The translations under genes were made by a program, and so were the position numbers. From positions 1 to 57,968 of the forward strand of contig DYBL01000074.1 of the NCBI GenBank assembly GCA_019418625.1: a DNA stretch of 57,968 nucleotides, in the 5' to 3' direction. Shown one piece after another: positions 23,828-31,630 of this stretch (position 1 is the stretch's first letter; each line of letters starts with the position of its first letter). Under the pieces are notes generated by a model. That model saw nothing but the letters and a program-made list of their open reading frames with translations, had not been told where the DNA came from and did no database searches. This DNA comes from Clostridiales bacterium (GTDB lineage: Bacteria > Bacillota > Clostridia > Oscillospirales > Oscillospiraceae).

Positions 23828-25036
23828 ATGAAGTATACGGCCCAGGAGGTCATCCAGTATGTGCAGGAGGAGGACGTGAAGTTCATCCGCCTGGCCTTCT
23901 GCGATGTCTACGGACGGCAGAAAAATCTATCCATCATGCCCGGCCAGCTGCGGCGGGCCTTTGAGGACGGCATGGCCTTCGACGCCTCCGCCATCGCGGG
24001 CTTCGGCGGTGCCGTGCGGTCGGACCTTTTTCTGCGTCCGGACCCGGCCACGCTGGCGGGGCTGCCCTGGCGGCCGGAAAACGGCGCCGTGGTGCGGATG
24101 TTCTGCGATGTGATCCGACCGGACGGCGCGCCCTTTGCGGCGGACACCCGGCGGTTGCTCCGGTCCGCCGTGGAGACGGCCCGGACGGCAGGCTATGATT
24201 TCTCCTTCGGCCCGGAGATGGAATTTTACCTCTTCAAGACCGACGAAACGGGCGCGCCCACCACAGAGCCCTTTGACCGGGCCGGCTACATGGACATCTC
24301 CCCGGCGGACCGGGGGGAGAACGTGCGCCGGGAGATCTGCCTGACGCTGGAGCGCATGGGGATTTTCCCCGAGAGCTCCCACCATGAGGAGGGACCGGGG
24401 CAAAACGAAATCGATTTCCGCTACGCCGACCCCCTCAAGGCGGCGGATGACGCGGTGACCTTCCGCTCCGTGGTGGAGACCATCGCCGACCGCAGCGGAT
24501 TGTGGGCGGACTTTTCCCCCAAGCCCCTCAGCGGCTTCCCCGGCAGCGGCCTGCACATTAACCTCTCCGCCCGGGGCGGGCAGGGAGACCTGCTGCCCGG
24601 CATCACGGCGGGGCTCCTGGCCCATATCCGGGAGATCACCGCCTTCCTCAACCCCTGCCGGGACTCCTACCGGCGTCTGGGCGGCAGCAAGGCCCCGGGC
24701 TATGTGACCTGGTCCGGCCAGAACCGCTCCCAGCTCATCCGCGTGCCGGCGGCCCGGGGGGATTACCGCCGGGTGGAGCTGCGCTCCCCGGATCCCACTG
24801 CCAATCCTTACCTTGCCTTTGCCCTGCTGATCCACGCGGCGCTGGACGGACTGCAAAACCAGCTGCCGCTGCCCCCCAGCGCGGATCTCAACCTCTACGA
24901 GGCACCGGCGGAGCAGCTTGCGCGCTATGAGCGGCTGCCGGTCTCCCTGGAGGAGGCCCGGGCGGCGGCCGCTGAAAGTGAATTTGTCCGTGCCCATGTG
25001 CCGGAGGCAATTTTGAGCGCCTACGGCATCAGATGA
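23828..25036 (+). CDS. glnA: Glutamine synthetase type I, short form
   Basis: A 402-residue type I glutamine synthetase. Signatures are FIRLAFCDVYGRQKN at the N-terminus, FGPEMEFYLF and HHEEGPGQNEIDFRYADPL for metal and glutamate binding, GSGLHINLS and SQNRSQLIRVPA-type NRSQLIRVPAARG followed by RRVELRSPDPTANPYLAF. It is about 40 residues shorter than usual: it ends soon after the SLEEAR helix and lacks the normal C-terminal helices and the adenylylation tyrosine region, so control by adenylylation is unlikely. ATG 23828 fits AGCAGG better than GTG 23822. It is the second glutamine synthetase in the locus and may supply glutamine to the adjacent split glutamate synthase. Confidence 0.9.
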   Translation: MKYTAQEVIQYVQEEDVKFIRLAFCDVYGRQKNLSIMPGQLRRAFEDGMAFDASAIAGFGGAVRSDLFLRPDPATLAGLPWRPENGAVVRMFCDVIRPDGAPFAADTRRLLRSAVETARTAGYDFSFGPEMEFYLFKTDETGAPTTEPFDRAGYMDISPADRGENVRREICLTLERMGIFPESSHHEEGPGQNEIDFRYADPLKAADDAVTFRSVVETIADRSGLWADFSPKPLSGFPGSGLHINLSARGGQGDLLPGITAGLLAHIREITAFLNPCRDSYRRLGGSKAPGYVTWSGQNRSQLIRVPAARGDYRRVELRSPDPTANPYLAFALLIHAALDGLQNQLPLPPSADLNLYEAPAEQLARYERLPVSLEEARAAAAESEFVRAHVPEAILSAYGIR

Positions 25037-25076
25037 CCAATCCTCCGCATCGGGCGGAGCAGAAGGGAGGGAGCAC

Positions 25077-25679
25077 ATGGTTTTCCAGGAACATACATAC
25101 AGCGTTTTGCTGGTTTCTTCCGGCGATCAGTTCGTCAAGACGATCCGTGAGCTCATGCCTCCCACCCACTTCTATCCGGTCAACGCGGTCCAAAGCGCGG
25201 GAGAGGCACGCCGGATGCTGCTGGGCACCGGCGCAGACATCGTGCTCATCAACACGCCGCTGCCCGATGAGTTCGGCGCGCAGCTGGCTATGGACCTTTG
25301 CGAGCGCAGCGACACCGCCGTGCTGCTGGTGGTCAAGAGCGAGCGGTATGAGGACGTCTATGCCCGCGTCACGGAGCGGGGCGTGCTGACGCTGCCCAAG
25401 CCCACCTCCACCCAGCTGGTGCGCCAGAGCCTCCGGGCGCTGTGCGCCGTGCGGGAGCGGCTGCGCCGGGTGGGGGAAAAGCAGGCCACCGTGGAGGAGA
25501 AGATCCAGGAGATCCGCCTGGTGAACCGGGCCAAGTGGGCTCTGATCCAGTGCCTGGGCATGACGGAGCAGGCCGCCCACCGCTACATCGAAAAGCGGGC
25601 CATGGACGAGCGCATCTCCCGCCGGGAGGCGGCCATGCAGGTGCTGAGCGTTTACCAGCCCCAGGATGCGCAGCGGTGA
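25077..25679 (+). CDS. ANTAR-domain antiterminator with degenerate receiver domain
   Basis: A 200-residue RNA-binding antiterminator of the AmiR/NasR/EutV type. Residues about 1-115 have a receiver-like fold (SVLLVSSGDQFVKTIREL, GADIVLINTPLPDEFG, LTLPKPTS), but the usual phospho-acceptor Asp position is Asn (INTPLP), so phosphorylation control is doubtful. A coiled coil around residues 120-145 leads to the ANTAR domain (LVNRAKWALIQCLGMTEQAA and RYIEKRAMDERISRREAA). ATG 25077 follows AAGGGAGGG. It is the last gene of the operon whose own leader contains a dual-hexaloop target at 20366-20403, so it most likely autoregulates this operon in response to nitrogen state, perhaps by binding a glutamine synthetase. 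Confidence 0.9.
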   Translation: MVFQEHTYSVLLVSSGDQFVKTIRELMPPTHFYPVNAVQSAGEARRMLLGTGADIVLINTPLPDEFGAQLAMDLCERSDTAVLLVVKSERYEDVYARVTERGVLTLPKPTSTQLVRQSLRALCAVRERLRRVGEKQATVEEKIQEIRLVNRAKWALIQCLGMTEQAAHRYIEKRAMDERISRREAAMQVLSVYQPQDAQR

Positions 25680-25685
25680 GGAAAA

Positions 25686-25730
25686 AGGCGCGGGGAGGAT
25701 TGGGGATTGACAACCTGGTGCCCCGCGCCT
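25686..25730 (+). other. 10-bp inverted repeat around the rib promoter, possible terminator of the ANTAR gene
   Basis: AGGCGCGGGG (25686-25695) and CCCCGCGCCT (25721-25730) are perfectly complementary and enclose the -35 box of the riboflavin promoter. It may terminate the upstream operon, though no T-tract follows, or act as an operator. Confidence 0.45.
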
Positions 25731-25735
25731 ATAAT
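25707..25735 (+). promoter_or_regulatory. Consensus sigma-70-type promoter of the riboflavin operon
   Basis: TTGACA (25707-25712), exactly 17 bases, TATAAT (25730-25735): a perfect consensus promoter. RNA would start near 25742, twelve bases before the FMN riboswitch. Confidence 0.85.
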
Positions 25736-25753
25736 GCAGGTAATTGAACAGGA

Positions 25754-25860
25754 ATCTTCAGGGCGGGGTGCAATTCCCCACCGGTGGTAAAGCCCACGAG
25801 CCGCAAGGCATGATTCGGTGAAACTCCGAAGCCGACAGTACAGTCTGGATGAAAGAAGAT
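25754..25860 (+). ncRNA. FMN riboswitch (RFN element)
   Basis: The aptamer has the conserved RFN core: ATCTTCAGGGCGGGGTG at the start, CCCCACCGGTGGTAAAGCCC in the middle, and GACAGTACAGTCTGGATG before the closing GAAGAT. P1 pairs ATCTTC (25754-25759) with GAAGAT (25855-25860). FMN binding is known to switch off expression; the expression platform downstream contains two terminators before ribD. Confidence 0.97.
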
Positions 25861-25899
25861 CGCAGAACGCGGGGACGCAGTCCCGGCGCAAATGGATTT

Positions 25900-25934
25900 G
25901 CTCTGGAATGGGATCATTCCGGAGCTTTTTGTTT
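25900..25934 (+). terminator. First terminator of the riboflavin leader
   Basis: An 11-bp stem (25900-25910 with 25915-25925, loop GGAT) followed by TTTTTGTTT. It is nested inside a further perfect pairing of CCCGGCGCAAA (25882-25892) with TTTGCGCCGGG (25932-25942), which would sequester its T-tract and may be part of the switch. Confidence 0.75.
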
Positions 25935-25959
25935 GCGCCGGGGGTCTTCGGCATTTGCC

Positions 25960-25995
25960 AATGCTCTGAACCATGGTTCAGAGCATTTTTGTTTT
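25960..25995 (+). terminator. Second terminator of the riboflavin leader
   Basis: A 28-base perfect palindrome (AATGCTCTGAACCA and its complement, 25960-25987) followed by TTTGTTTT, ending about 15 bases before ribD. Two terminators in series would give tight FMN control. Confidence 0.75.
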
Positions 25996-26009
25996 GAGGG
26001 AGGAAGCCT

Positions 26010-27110
26010 ATGGATGATTTTGCGTATATGCGTCAGGCAGTGGCCCTGGCCCGCCGGGGCACGGGGTGGACGGCGCCCAATCCCCTGGTGGGCGCCGTGG
26101 TGGTCAAGGACGGCACGGTGATCGGGCGGGGCTATCACGCCCGCTGCGGCGGACTCCACGCGGAGCGGGCGGCGCTGGCGGACTGCACCGTCTCGCCCCG
26201 GGGCGCCACCATGTATGTGACGCTGGAGCCCTGCTGCCACCAGGGCCGCCAGCCCCCCTGCACCGACGCCATTCTGGCCGCCGGCATCGCCCGGGTGGTG
26301 GTGGGCTCCGACGATCCCAACCCGCTGGTGGCGGGCAAGGGACTGGAGATCCTGCGCCGGGGCGGCGTGGAGGTGGTCAGCGGCGTGCTGCGGGAGGCGT
26401 GTGACGCCATCAACCCGGTGTTTTTCCACTACATCCGCACGAAGCGGCCCTATGTGGTCATGAAGTACGCCATGACCATGGACGGCAAGATCGCCACCCG
26501 CACCGGCGCGTCCCGGTGGATCACCGGGGAGGCGGCCCGGCGGCGGGTGCACCGGGACCGCCACCGCTACACGGCCATCATGGCGGGGGTGGGCACGGTG
26601 CTGGCGGACGACCCCATGCTCAACTGCCGCATCAAGGGCTGCAAAGACCCGGTGCGCATCGTCTGCGATACCCGCCTGCGTACGCCCCTGACCAGTCAGA
26701 TCGTCCGTACAGCCGAGGAGATCCCCACCATCCTGGCCACCTGCGCCGATCCATCTCTGTACGGCCCCTATCTGGACGCCCACTGTCAGGTATGGACCCT
26801 GCCGGAAAAAGACGGCCATGTGGACCTCTCCGCTCTCATGGACCGGCTGGGCAGCGCGGGCATCGACAGCGTGCTGCTGGAGGGCGGCGGGACGCTGAAC
26901 TGGACGGCGCTGGCAAGCGGCATCGTCCAGCGGGTGCAGGCCTACATCGCCCCCAAGCTCTTCGGCGGCGACGCCAGATCCCCGGTGGAGGGGCAGGGCG
27001 TGGCGCTGCCGGACCAGGCCGTGGCCCTGAAAAACACCCGGATCATCCGGGTGGGCGAAGATATTTTGCTGGAAAGCGAGGTGGACGGCAGTGTTTACGG
27101 GGATCGTTGA
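26010..27110 (+). CDS. ribD: Bifunctional riboflavin deaminase/reductase RibD
   Basis: A 366-residue two-domain enzyme for the second and third steps of the GTP branch of riboflavin synthesis. The N-terminal deaminase (about 1-145) has the zinc site HAERAAL and PCCHQGRQPPC, with MRQAVALARRGTGWTAPNPLVGAV at the start. The C-terminal reductase begins around residue 148 (PYVVMKYAMTMDGKIATRTG) and contains LLEGGGTLN. ATG 26010 follows GAGGGAGGA. It is the first gene behind the FMN riboswitch and overlaps ribE by 20 bases, so the two are translationally coupled. Length and motifs are normal. Confidence 0.97.
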   Translation: MDDFAYMRQAVALARRGTGWTAPNPLVGAVVVKDGTVIGRGYHARCGGLHAERAALADCTVSPRGATMYVTLEPCCHQGRQPPCTDAILAAGIARVVVGSDDPNPLVAGKGLEILRRGGVEVVSGVLREACDAINPVFFHYIRTKRPYVVMKYAMTMDGKIATRTGASRWITGEAARRRVHRDRHRYTAIMAGVGTVLADDPMLNCRIKGCKDPVRIVCDTRLRTPLTSQIVRTAEEIPTILATCADPSLYGPYLDAHCQVWTLPEKDGHVDLSALMDRLGSAGIDSVLLEGGGTLNWTALASGIVQRVQAYIAPKLFGGDARSPVEGQGVALPDQAVALKNTRIIRVGEDILLESEVDGSVYGDR

Positions 27111-27735
27111 AGAGCTGGGCACCATCCGGGCGGTGCGGCGGGGCGCCCGCTCGGCCGTGCTGTCCATTGCCGCCCGGACGGTGCTGGAGGATCTGAAGAT
27201 CGGCGACAGCGTGGCCGTCAACGGCGTTTGCCTGACCGTCACCAGCCTGGATGACGGCGGCTTCACCGCCGACGTCATGCCCGAGACGCTCCGCCGGTCC
27301 TCTCTGGGAGCGCTGGGCCCCGGTGGACGGGTGGATCTGGAGCGGGCCATGGCCGCCGGCGGCCGCTTCGGCGGGCACATCGTCTCCGGACATATCGACG
27401 GCACCGGCCGTATCGCCGCTGTCCGGCCGGAGGACAATGCCGTGTGGTACACGGTGGAGGCAGTGCCGGGACTGCTGCGCTACATTGTGGAAAAAGGGTC
27501 CATCACCATCGACGGCATCAGTTTGACGGTGGCGTCGGTGGAGGCGGACCGGTTTTCCGTCTCCCTGATCCCCCATACCGCCGCCTGTACCGTGCTGGGG
27601 TACAAGCGACCCGGAGACACGGTGAACCTGGAGACGGACATCATTGGGAAATATGTGGAAAAGCTGCTGCGCCCGGCACCGGAGACCGTACAGCGCGGCA
27701 TTACCCTGGAATTTTTAGCGGAAAACGGATTTTGA
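27091..27735 (+). CDS. ribE: Riboflavin synthase alpha chain
   Basis: A 214-residue riboflavin synthase with the two tandem lumazine-binding repeats. The N-terminus MFTGIVEELGTI is diagnostic, with VNGVCLTVTSL in repeat 1 and IDGISLTVASV in repeat 2. It dismutates two molecules of 6,7-dimethyl-8-ribityllumazine into riboflavin and the pyrimidine precursor. The start is GTG 27091, inside the end of ribD, preceded by GAGGTGG at 27078-27084. It lies between ribD and ribBA in the order typical of Firmicute rib operons. Confidence 0.96.
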   Translation: MFTGIVEELGTIRAVRRGARSAVLSIAARTVLEDLKIGDSVAVNGVCLTVTSLDDGGFTADVMPETLRRSSLGALGPGGRVDLERAMAAGGRFGGHIVSGHIDGTGRIAAVRPEDNAVWYTVEAVPGLLRYIVEKGSITIDGISLTVASVEADRFSVSLIPHTAACTVLGYKRPGDTVNLETDIIGKYVEKLLRPAPETVQRGITLEFLAENGF

Positions 27736-27758
27736 TCCGGCGAAGGAGGAACAGCGTC

Positions 27759-28961
27759 ATGCATCAGCAAATCTGTACGGTGGAGGAGGCCCTGGAGGAA
27801 CTGCGGTCGGGCCGACTCATCATCACCATCGACGACCCGGACCGGGAGAACGAGGGCGACCTCATCTGCGCGGCCCGGTTTGCCACCACGGAAAACGTCA
27901 ACTTCATGGCCGTCCATGCCAAGGGCCTTATCTGCACGCCCATGAGCGAGGAGGTGGCCGCCCGGCTGGGACTGGAGCAGATGGTCAAGGTCAACACGGA
28001 CAACCACTGCACCGCCTTCACCGTGTCCATTGACCACGTGGATACCACCACCGGCATCTCCGCCGAGGAGCGGGGCTACACCTGCCGCAAGTGCGTGGAC
28101 CCGTCCACCCGGCCCGGAGACCTGCGCCGGCCCGGCCATGTGTTCCCGCTGGTGGCCCGGCGGGGCGGCGTGCTGGTGCGCAACGGCCACACGGAGGCCA
28201 CGGTGGATCTGTGCCGCCTGGCAGGGCTGGAGCCCTGCGGATTGTGCTGCGAGATCATGCGCTCCGACGGCACCATGATGCGCACGACCGAGCTGCTGGA
28301 AAAGGCGGCGGAGTGGGGCCTCAAGGTCATCACCATCAAGTCTCTTCAGGATTACTGCCGCCTCCACGATAAGCATGTGGTGCGGGAGGCGACGGCCAAG
28401 ATGCCCACCAAATACGGAGATTTCCAGATCTACGGCTATGTGAACGACCTGACGGGGGAGCATCATGTGGCTCTGGTCAAGGGCGACATCGGCGACGGAA
28501 CGAACGTGCTGTGCCGGGTGCACTCGGAGTGCCTCACCGGCGACGTGTTCGGCTCCCGACGCTGCGACTGCGGCCAGCAGCTTGCCGCCGCCATGAGTCA
28601 GATCGAGTCGGAGGGCCGGGGCGTGCTGCTGTATATGCGCCAGGAGGGCCGTGGCATTGGACTTATCAACAAGCTCAAGGCCTATGCCTTGCAGGAGCAG
28701 GGCTTCGACACCGTGGACGCCAACGTGAAGCTGGGCTTTGCGCCGGACCTGCGGGAGTACTGGACCGGTGCCCAGATCCTGCGGGACCTGGGCGTGCGTA
28801 CCATGCGGCTTCTGACCAACAACCCGGATAAGGTCTACCAGCTCTCGGACTTCGGCCTGGAGATCGTGGAGCGGGTACCCATCCAGATGGAGGCCACCCG
28901 GGAAGACCTCTTCTATCTGCGCACCAAGGAAAACCGCATGGGACACTGGATCCACTATTGA
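27759..28961 (+). CDS. ribBA: Bifunctional 3,4-dihydroxy-2-butanone-4-phosphate synthase / GTP cyclohydrolase II
   Basis: A 400-residue fusion of both starter enzymes of riboflavin synthesis. The N-terminal DHBP synthase half (about 1-205) has IDDPDRENEGDLI, the acidic metal-binding loop, and GHTEATVDLCRLAG. The GTP cyclohydrolase II half (about 210-400) carries the zinc site RVHSECLTGDVFGSRRCDCG, with RQEGRGIGL and TNNPDKV for GTP binding. ATG 27759 lies behind AAGGAGGA; open reading upstream overlaps ribE and is rejected. Both halves appear complete. Confidence 0.97.
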   Translation: MHQQICTVEEALEELRSGRLIITIDDPDRENEGDLICAARFATTENVNFMAVHAKGLICTPMSEEVAARLGLEQMVKVNTDNHCTAFTVSIDHVDTTTGISAEERGYTCRKCVDPSTRPGDLRRPGHVFPLVARRGGVLVRNGHTEATVDLCRLAGLEPCGLCCEIMRSDGTMMRTTELLEKAAEWGLKVITIKSLQDYCRLHDKHVVREATAKMPTKYGDFQIYGYVNDLTGEHHVALVKGDIGDGTNVLCRVHSECLTGDVFGSRRCDCGQQLAAAMSQIESEGRGVLLYMRQEGRGIGLINKLKAYALQEQGFDTVDANVKLGFAPDLREYWTGAQILRDLGVRTMRLLTNNPDKVYQLSDFGLEIVERVPIQMEATREDLFYLRTKENRMGHWIHY

Positions 28962-29009
28962 GCTTACAGGATCGTATTTCAACCACCATCAATGAGGAGG
29001 AGCTGTACT

Positions 29010-29477
29010 ATGAAAATCTATGAGGGAAAACTGATCGCCGAGGGTATTCGGGTGGGCATCGTGGCTGCCCGGTTCAATGAGTTCATCGTCTCCAAGCTGC
29101 TCAGCGGCTGTGAGGACGGACTGCTGCGCCACGGTGTCCGGCCTGACGATATCGCTGTGGCCTGGGTGCCCGGCGCCTTTGAGATCCCCCTGGCGGCGGC
29201 CAAGATGGCCGGGAGCGGCAAGTACGACGCGGTCATCGCCCTGGGCGCCGTCATCCGGGGCAGCACCAGCCACTACGACTATGTGTGCAGTGAGGTGTCC
29301 AAGGGCGTGGCCGGTACGGCGCTGAGCACCGGCGTGCCCGTGCTCTTCGGCGTGCTCACCACGGACACCATCGAGCAGGCCATCGAGCGTGCCGGCACCA
29401 AGGCCGGCAACAAGGGCGCCGAGTGCGCCCAGGGGGCCATCGAGATGGTGAATTTGTTCCGGTCCATGGAGGCGTGA
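29010..29477 (+). CDS. ribH: 6,7-dimethyl-8-ribityllumazine synthase
   Basis: A 155-residue lumazine synthase, which condenses the pyrimidine and butanone phosphate products of RibD and RibBA and assembles as a large oligomeric shell. Motifs are VAARFNEFIVSKLLSG near the N-terminus, WVPGAFEIPLAA, and ALGAVIRGSTSHYDYV with the catalytic His of the SHYDYV stretch. GVLTTDTIEQAIERAGTKAGNKG is the C-terminal family signature. ATG 29010 has GAGGAGG upstream; six extra codons upstream are not used. It closes the riboflavin operon and is followed by a terminator. Confidence 0.97.
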   Translation: MKIYEGKLIAEGIRVGIVAARFNEFIVSKLLSGCEDGLLRHGVRPDDIAVAWVPGAFEIPLAAAKMAGSGKYDAVIALGAVIRGSTSHYDYVCSEVSKGVAGTALSTGVPVLFGVLTTDTIEQAIERAGTKAGNKGAECAQGAIEMVNLFRSMEA

Positions 29478-29499
29478 GCGCCGGGGAAAAGAACATGTG

Positions 29500-29536
29500 A
29501 GCGGGCGCATCCGAACAGGATGCGCCCGCTTTTTTT
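29500..29536 (+). terminator. Intrinsic terminator of the riboflavin operon
   Basis: A 12-bp perfect GC-rich stem (29501-29512 with 29518-29529), loop GAACA, followed by seven T. Confidence 0.93.
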
Positions 29537-29638
29537 GAACAGTGGGACAGTACTGGGCGATGCCGGCTTAAACGTCACATTTTATCTAAAAAGATAGGCG
29601 AATTCTGCACAATTGGGATAGCCTCTTTTGGAAAAAAG

Positions 29639-29647
29639 TGTTATAAT
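29639..29647 (+). promoter_or_regulatory. Extended -10 promoter of the exopolysaccharide cluster
   Basis: TGTTATAAT gives an extended -10 (TG-N-TATAAT), with no clear -35 at 17 bases. It lies about 70 bases before the first gene of the cluster; no other promoter stands out in the 29537-29715 gap. Confidence 0.5.
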
Positions 29648-29715
29648 GACATTCAACGCAACTTGGCGGAAAAGAGCAAGGAAGTTGTCTGCCTATAAAT
29701 CATATTGGATGGGGC

Positions 29716-30396
29716 GTGAATGATATGCCGGGAGCGGCATCGGAGCAAAAGACATTCCCGCAGCTGACCGAAAGGCAGCGCGTTTACATCAAAATCAAAC
29801 GAGTCGTGGACATCCTGCTGTCTGGAGCAGGACTGGTCGTGCTTTCACCGGTTTTTCTCGGCGTGATGTTGGCGATCAAGCTGGAGGATGGCTGGCGGGC
29901 GCCGGTATTCTTTTCTCAAAAGCGGGTCGGAAATCACAGGACATATTTCCAACTCTATAAATTCCGCAGCATGAAGCTGGACGCGCCCCACGATATGCCG
30001 ACCCATCTGCTGCGTGACCCGGAGCAGTATATCACAAAGGTGGGGAAGGTGCTGCGGAGAACTTCTCTGGACGAGCTGCCGCAGATCTTTAATATTTTAA
30101 AGGGAGACATGTCGGTGATCGGTCCGCGGCCGGCCCTATGGAACCAGGAGGATCTGCTGGCGGAGCGGGACAAGTACGGAGCCAACGACGTTGTCCCGGG
30201 GCTGACCGGCTGGGCGCAGATCAATGGCCGGGACGAGCTGGAAATCGATGTAAAGGCCCGGCTTGACGGCGAGTATGTGGAAAAACTCTCCTTTTTGTTT
30301 GACGTCAGGTGCTTCTTCGGCACGATCTTTCATGTTCTCCGCAGTGACGGCGTGGTAGAAGGCGGGACCGGAGCAAATAAAAAGGATACGCAGTGA
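29716..30396 (+). CDS. Polyprenyl-phosphate sugar phosphotransferase (priming sugar transferase)
   Basis: A 226-residue bacterial sugar transferase that attaches the first sugar phosphate to undecaprenyl phosphate. After one N-terminal membrane helix (about 31-55, VVDILLSGAGLVVLSPVFLG) come the catalytic family motifs KRVGNHRTYFQLYKFRSM, RRTSLDELPQIFNILKGDMS and GPRPAL, then PGLTGWAQINGRDEL. It is the short form, without the extra membrane domain of WbaP/WcaJ. The start is GTG 29716 or ATG 29725; GGATGGGG at 29707-29714 favours the latter slightly. It opens the exopolysaccharide cluster and defines its first sugar step. Confidence 0.92.
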   Translation: MNDMPGAASEQKTFPQLTERQRVYIKIKRVVDILLSGAGLVVLSPVFLGVMLAIKLEDGWRAPVFFSQKRVGNHRTYFQLYKFRSMKLDAPHDMPTHLLRDPEQYITKVGKVLRRTSLDELPQIFNILKGDMSVIGPRPALWNQEDLLAERDKYGANDVVPGLTGWAQINGRDELEIDVKARLDGEYVEKLSFLFDVRCFFGTIFHVLRSDGVVEGGTGANKKDTQ

Positions 30397-30499
30397 GGAT
30401 ATTGTGAAGCGGATTTATGTTATATGTATCCAATGAGAATACCTTGTGCATGGCAAGAATACTGGAAGGAGTCATCGCCCGGACAAAAGGAGTGACGGA

Positions 30500-31630
30500 A
30501 TGAAAAAGGTGCTTTTTGTGGCCACTGTGGTGCATCTGCATATCGCCCGGTTTCACATTCCCTATTTGAAGTGGTTTCACGAGCAGGGATGGCAGGTGGA
30601 TGTAGCGGCAAAAAATGATTACGAAAACCCGGAAGAATGTGTGATTCCCTATTGTGATCATTTTTATGATGTTCCCTTTGCCCGCAGTCCGTTTGATTCC
30701 AGCAATCTTCGGGCCCGCAAAGAACTGAAGAGACTTCTGGATGAAACACATTACGACATCATTCATTGTCATACGCCCATGGGTGCCGTGATTGCCCGCC
30801 TGGCGGCGAAAAAAAGCCGCCGGCACGGGACCAAGGTGATCTATACGGCACATGGCTTCCATTTTTATCATGGGGCGCCGATAAAGAATTGGCTGCTTTA
30901 TTATCCGGTTGAACGCTTTCTGGCCGGATGGACGGATGTCATCATTACAATGAACCGGGAGGACGAGCAGGCAGCCCGCAGGCTCCCCTGCCCCAGAATC
31001 GAATATGTGCCGGGCGTTGGGGTGGATTTGAAAAGATTTTCCAGCCACCGGCCACGTAAAATAATAAGAGAGTCACTGGGAATTGACACGAATACCACGT
31101 TTATTTTATCTATTGGTCAGCTGATTTTGAGAAAAAACTATGATGTGGCTATTGAAGCGCTGTCAGAACTAGACCCTAAATTAGATGTCTGTTTTTGTAT
31201 CGCGGGCACTGGAAACAAGGAAGATGAACTTCGGCAGCATATCAGGGACAAGGGCCTTGCCGGAAAAGTCAGGCTGCTGGGCTTTCGCGACGATATTCCG
31301 GACCTGCTTCATGCAGCGGACGTGTTCTTTTTCCCGTCCTTGCAGGAAGGGCTTCCTGTGGCGGTCATGGAAGCCATGGCCTGCGGCTTGCCCATCGTGT
31401 GTTCCCGGATTCGCGGCAATACGGATTTGATCGATGAGGGGTTGGGCGGATATTTGGTGGATCCGACCGATACTGCTGGGTTTACACAGGCGCTGACGCA
31501 ATGTATCAACGGGGCACATAATATTGATATGGCGGCCTATAATCAGAAAAAGATCACAGCGTTTTCTGAAGAGGCTGTGCTGCAGCGTATGGCAGAGATC
31601 TATCGAACCGCCATGAATGGAGCGATGTAA
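30500..31630 (+). CDS. Glycosyltransferase family 4
   Basis: A 376-residue GT-B glycosyltransferase. The N-terminal domain starts KKVLFVATVVHLHIARFHIP, with HCHTPMGAVIARLAA as the acceptor-side motif and YTAHGFHFYHG following. The nucleotide-sugar-binding domain has LSIGQLILRKNYDVAIEAL, FLGFRDDIP-like LLGFRDDIPDLLHAADVF and FPSLQEGLPVAVMEAMACGL (the EX7E motif region). ATG 30500 follows AAAGGAG; 18 codons upstream are open but lack a ribosome site. Its stop overlaps the next start by one base. The transferred sugar is not predictable. Confidence 0.92.
   Translation: MKKVLFVATVVHLHIARFHIPYLKWFHEQGWQVDVAAKNDYENPEECVIPYCDHFYDVPFARSPFDSSNLRARKELKRLLDETHYDIIHCHTPMGAVIARLAAKKSRRHGTKVIYTAHGFHFYHGAPIKNWLLYYPVERFLAGWTDVIITMNREDEQAARRLPCPRIEYVPGVGVDLKRFSSHRPRKIIRESLGIDTNTTFILSIGQLILRKNYDVAIEALSELDPKLDVCFCIAGTGNKEDELRQHIRDKGLAGKVRLLGFRDDIPDLLHAADVFFFPSLQEGLPVAVMEAMACGLPIVCSRIRGNTDLIDEGLGGYLVDPTDTAGFTQALTQCINGAHNIDMAAYNQKKITAFSEEAVLQRMAEIYRTAMNGAM

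Noticed and set aside
29537..29715. Attachment site or insertion-sequence end at the left edge of the exopolysaccharide cluster
   Set aside because: No inverted repeat, target duplication or transposase or integrase remnant was seen here or at 48517-48610.
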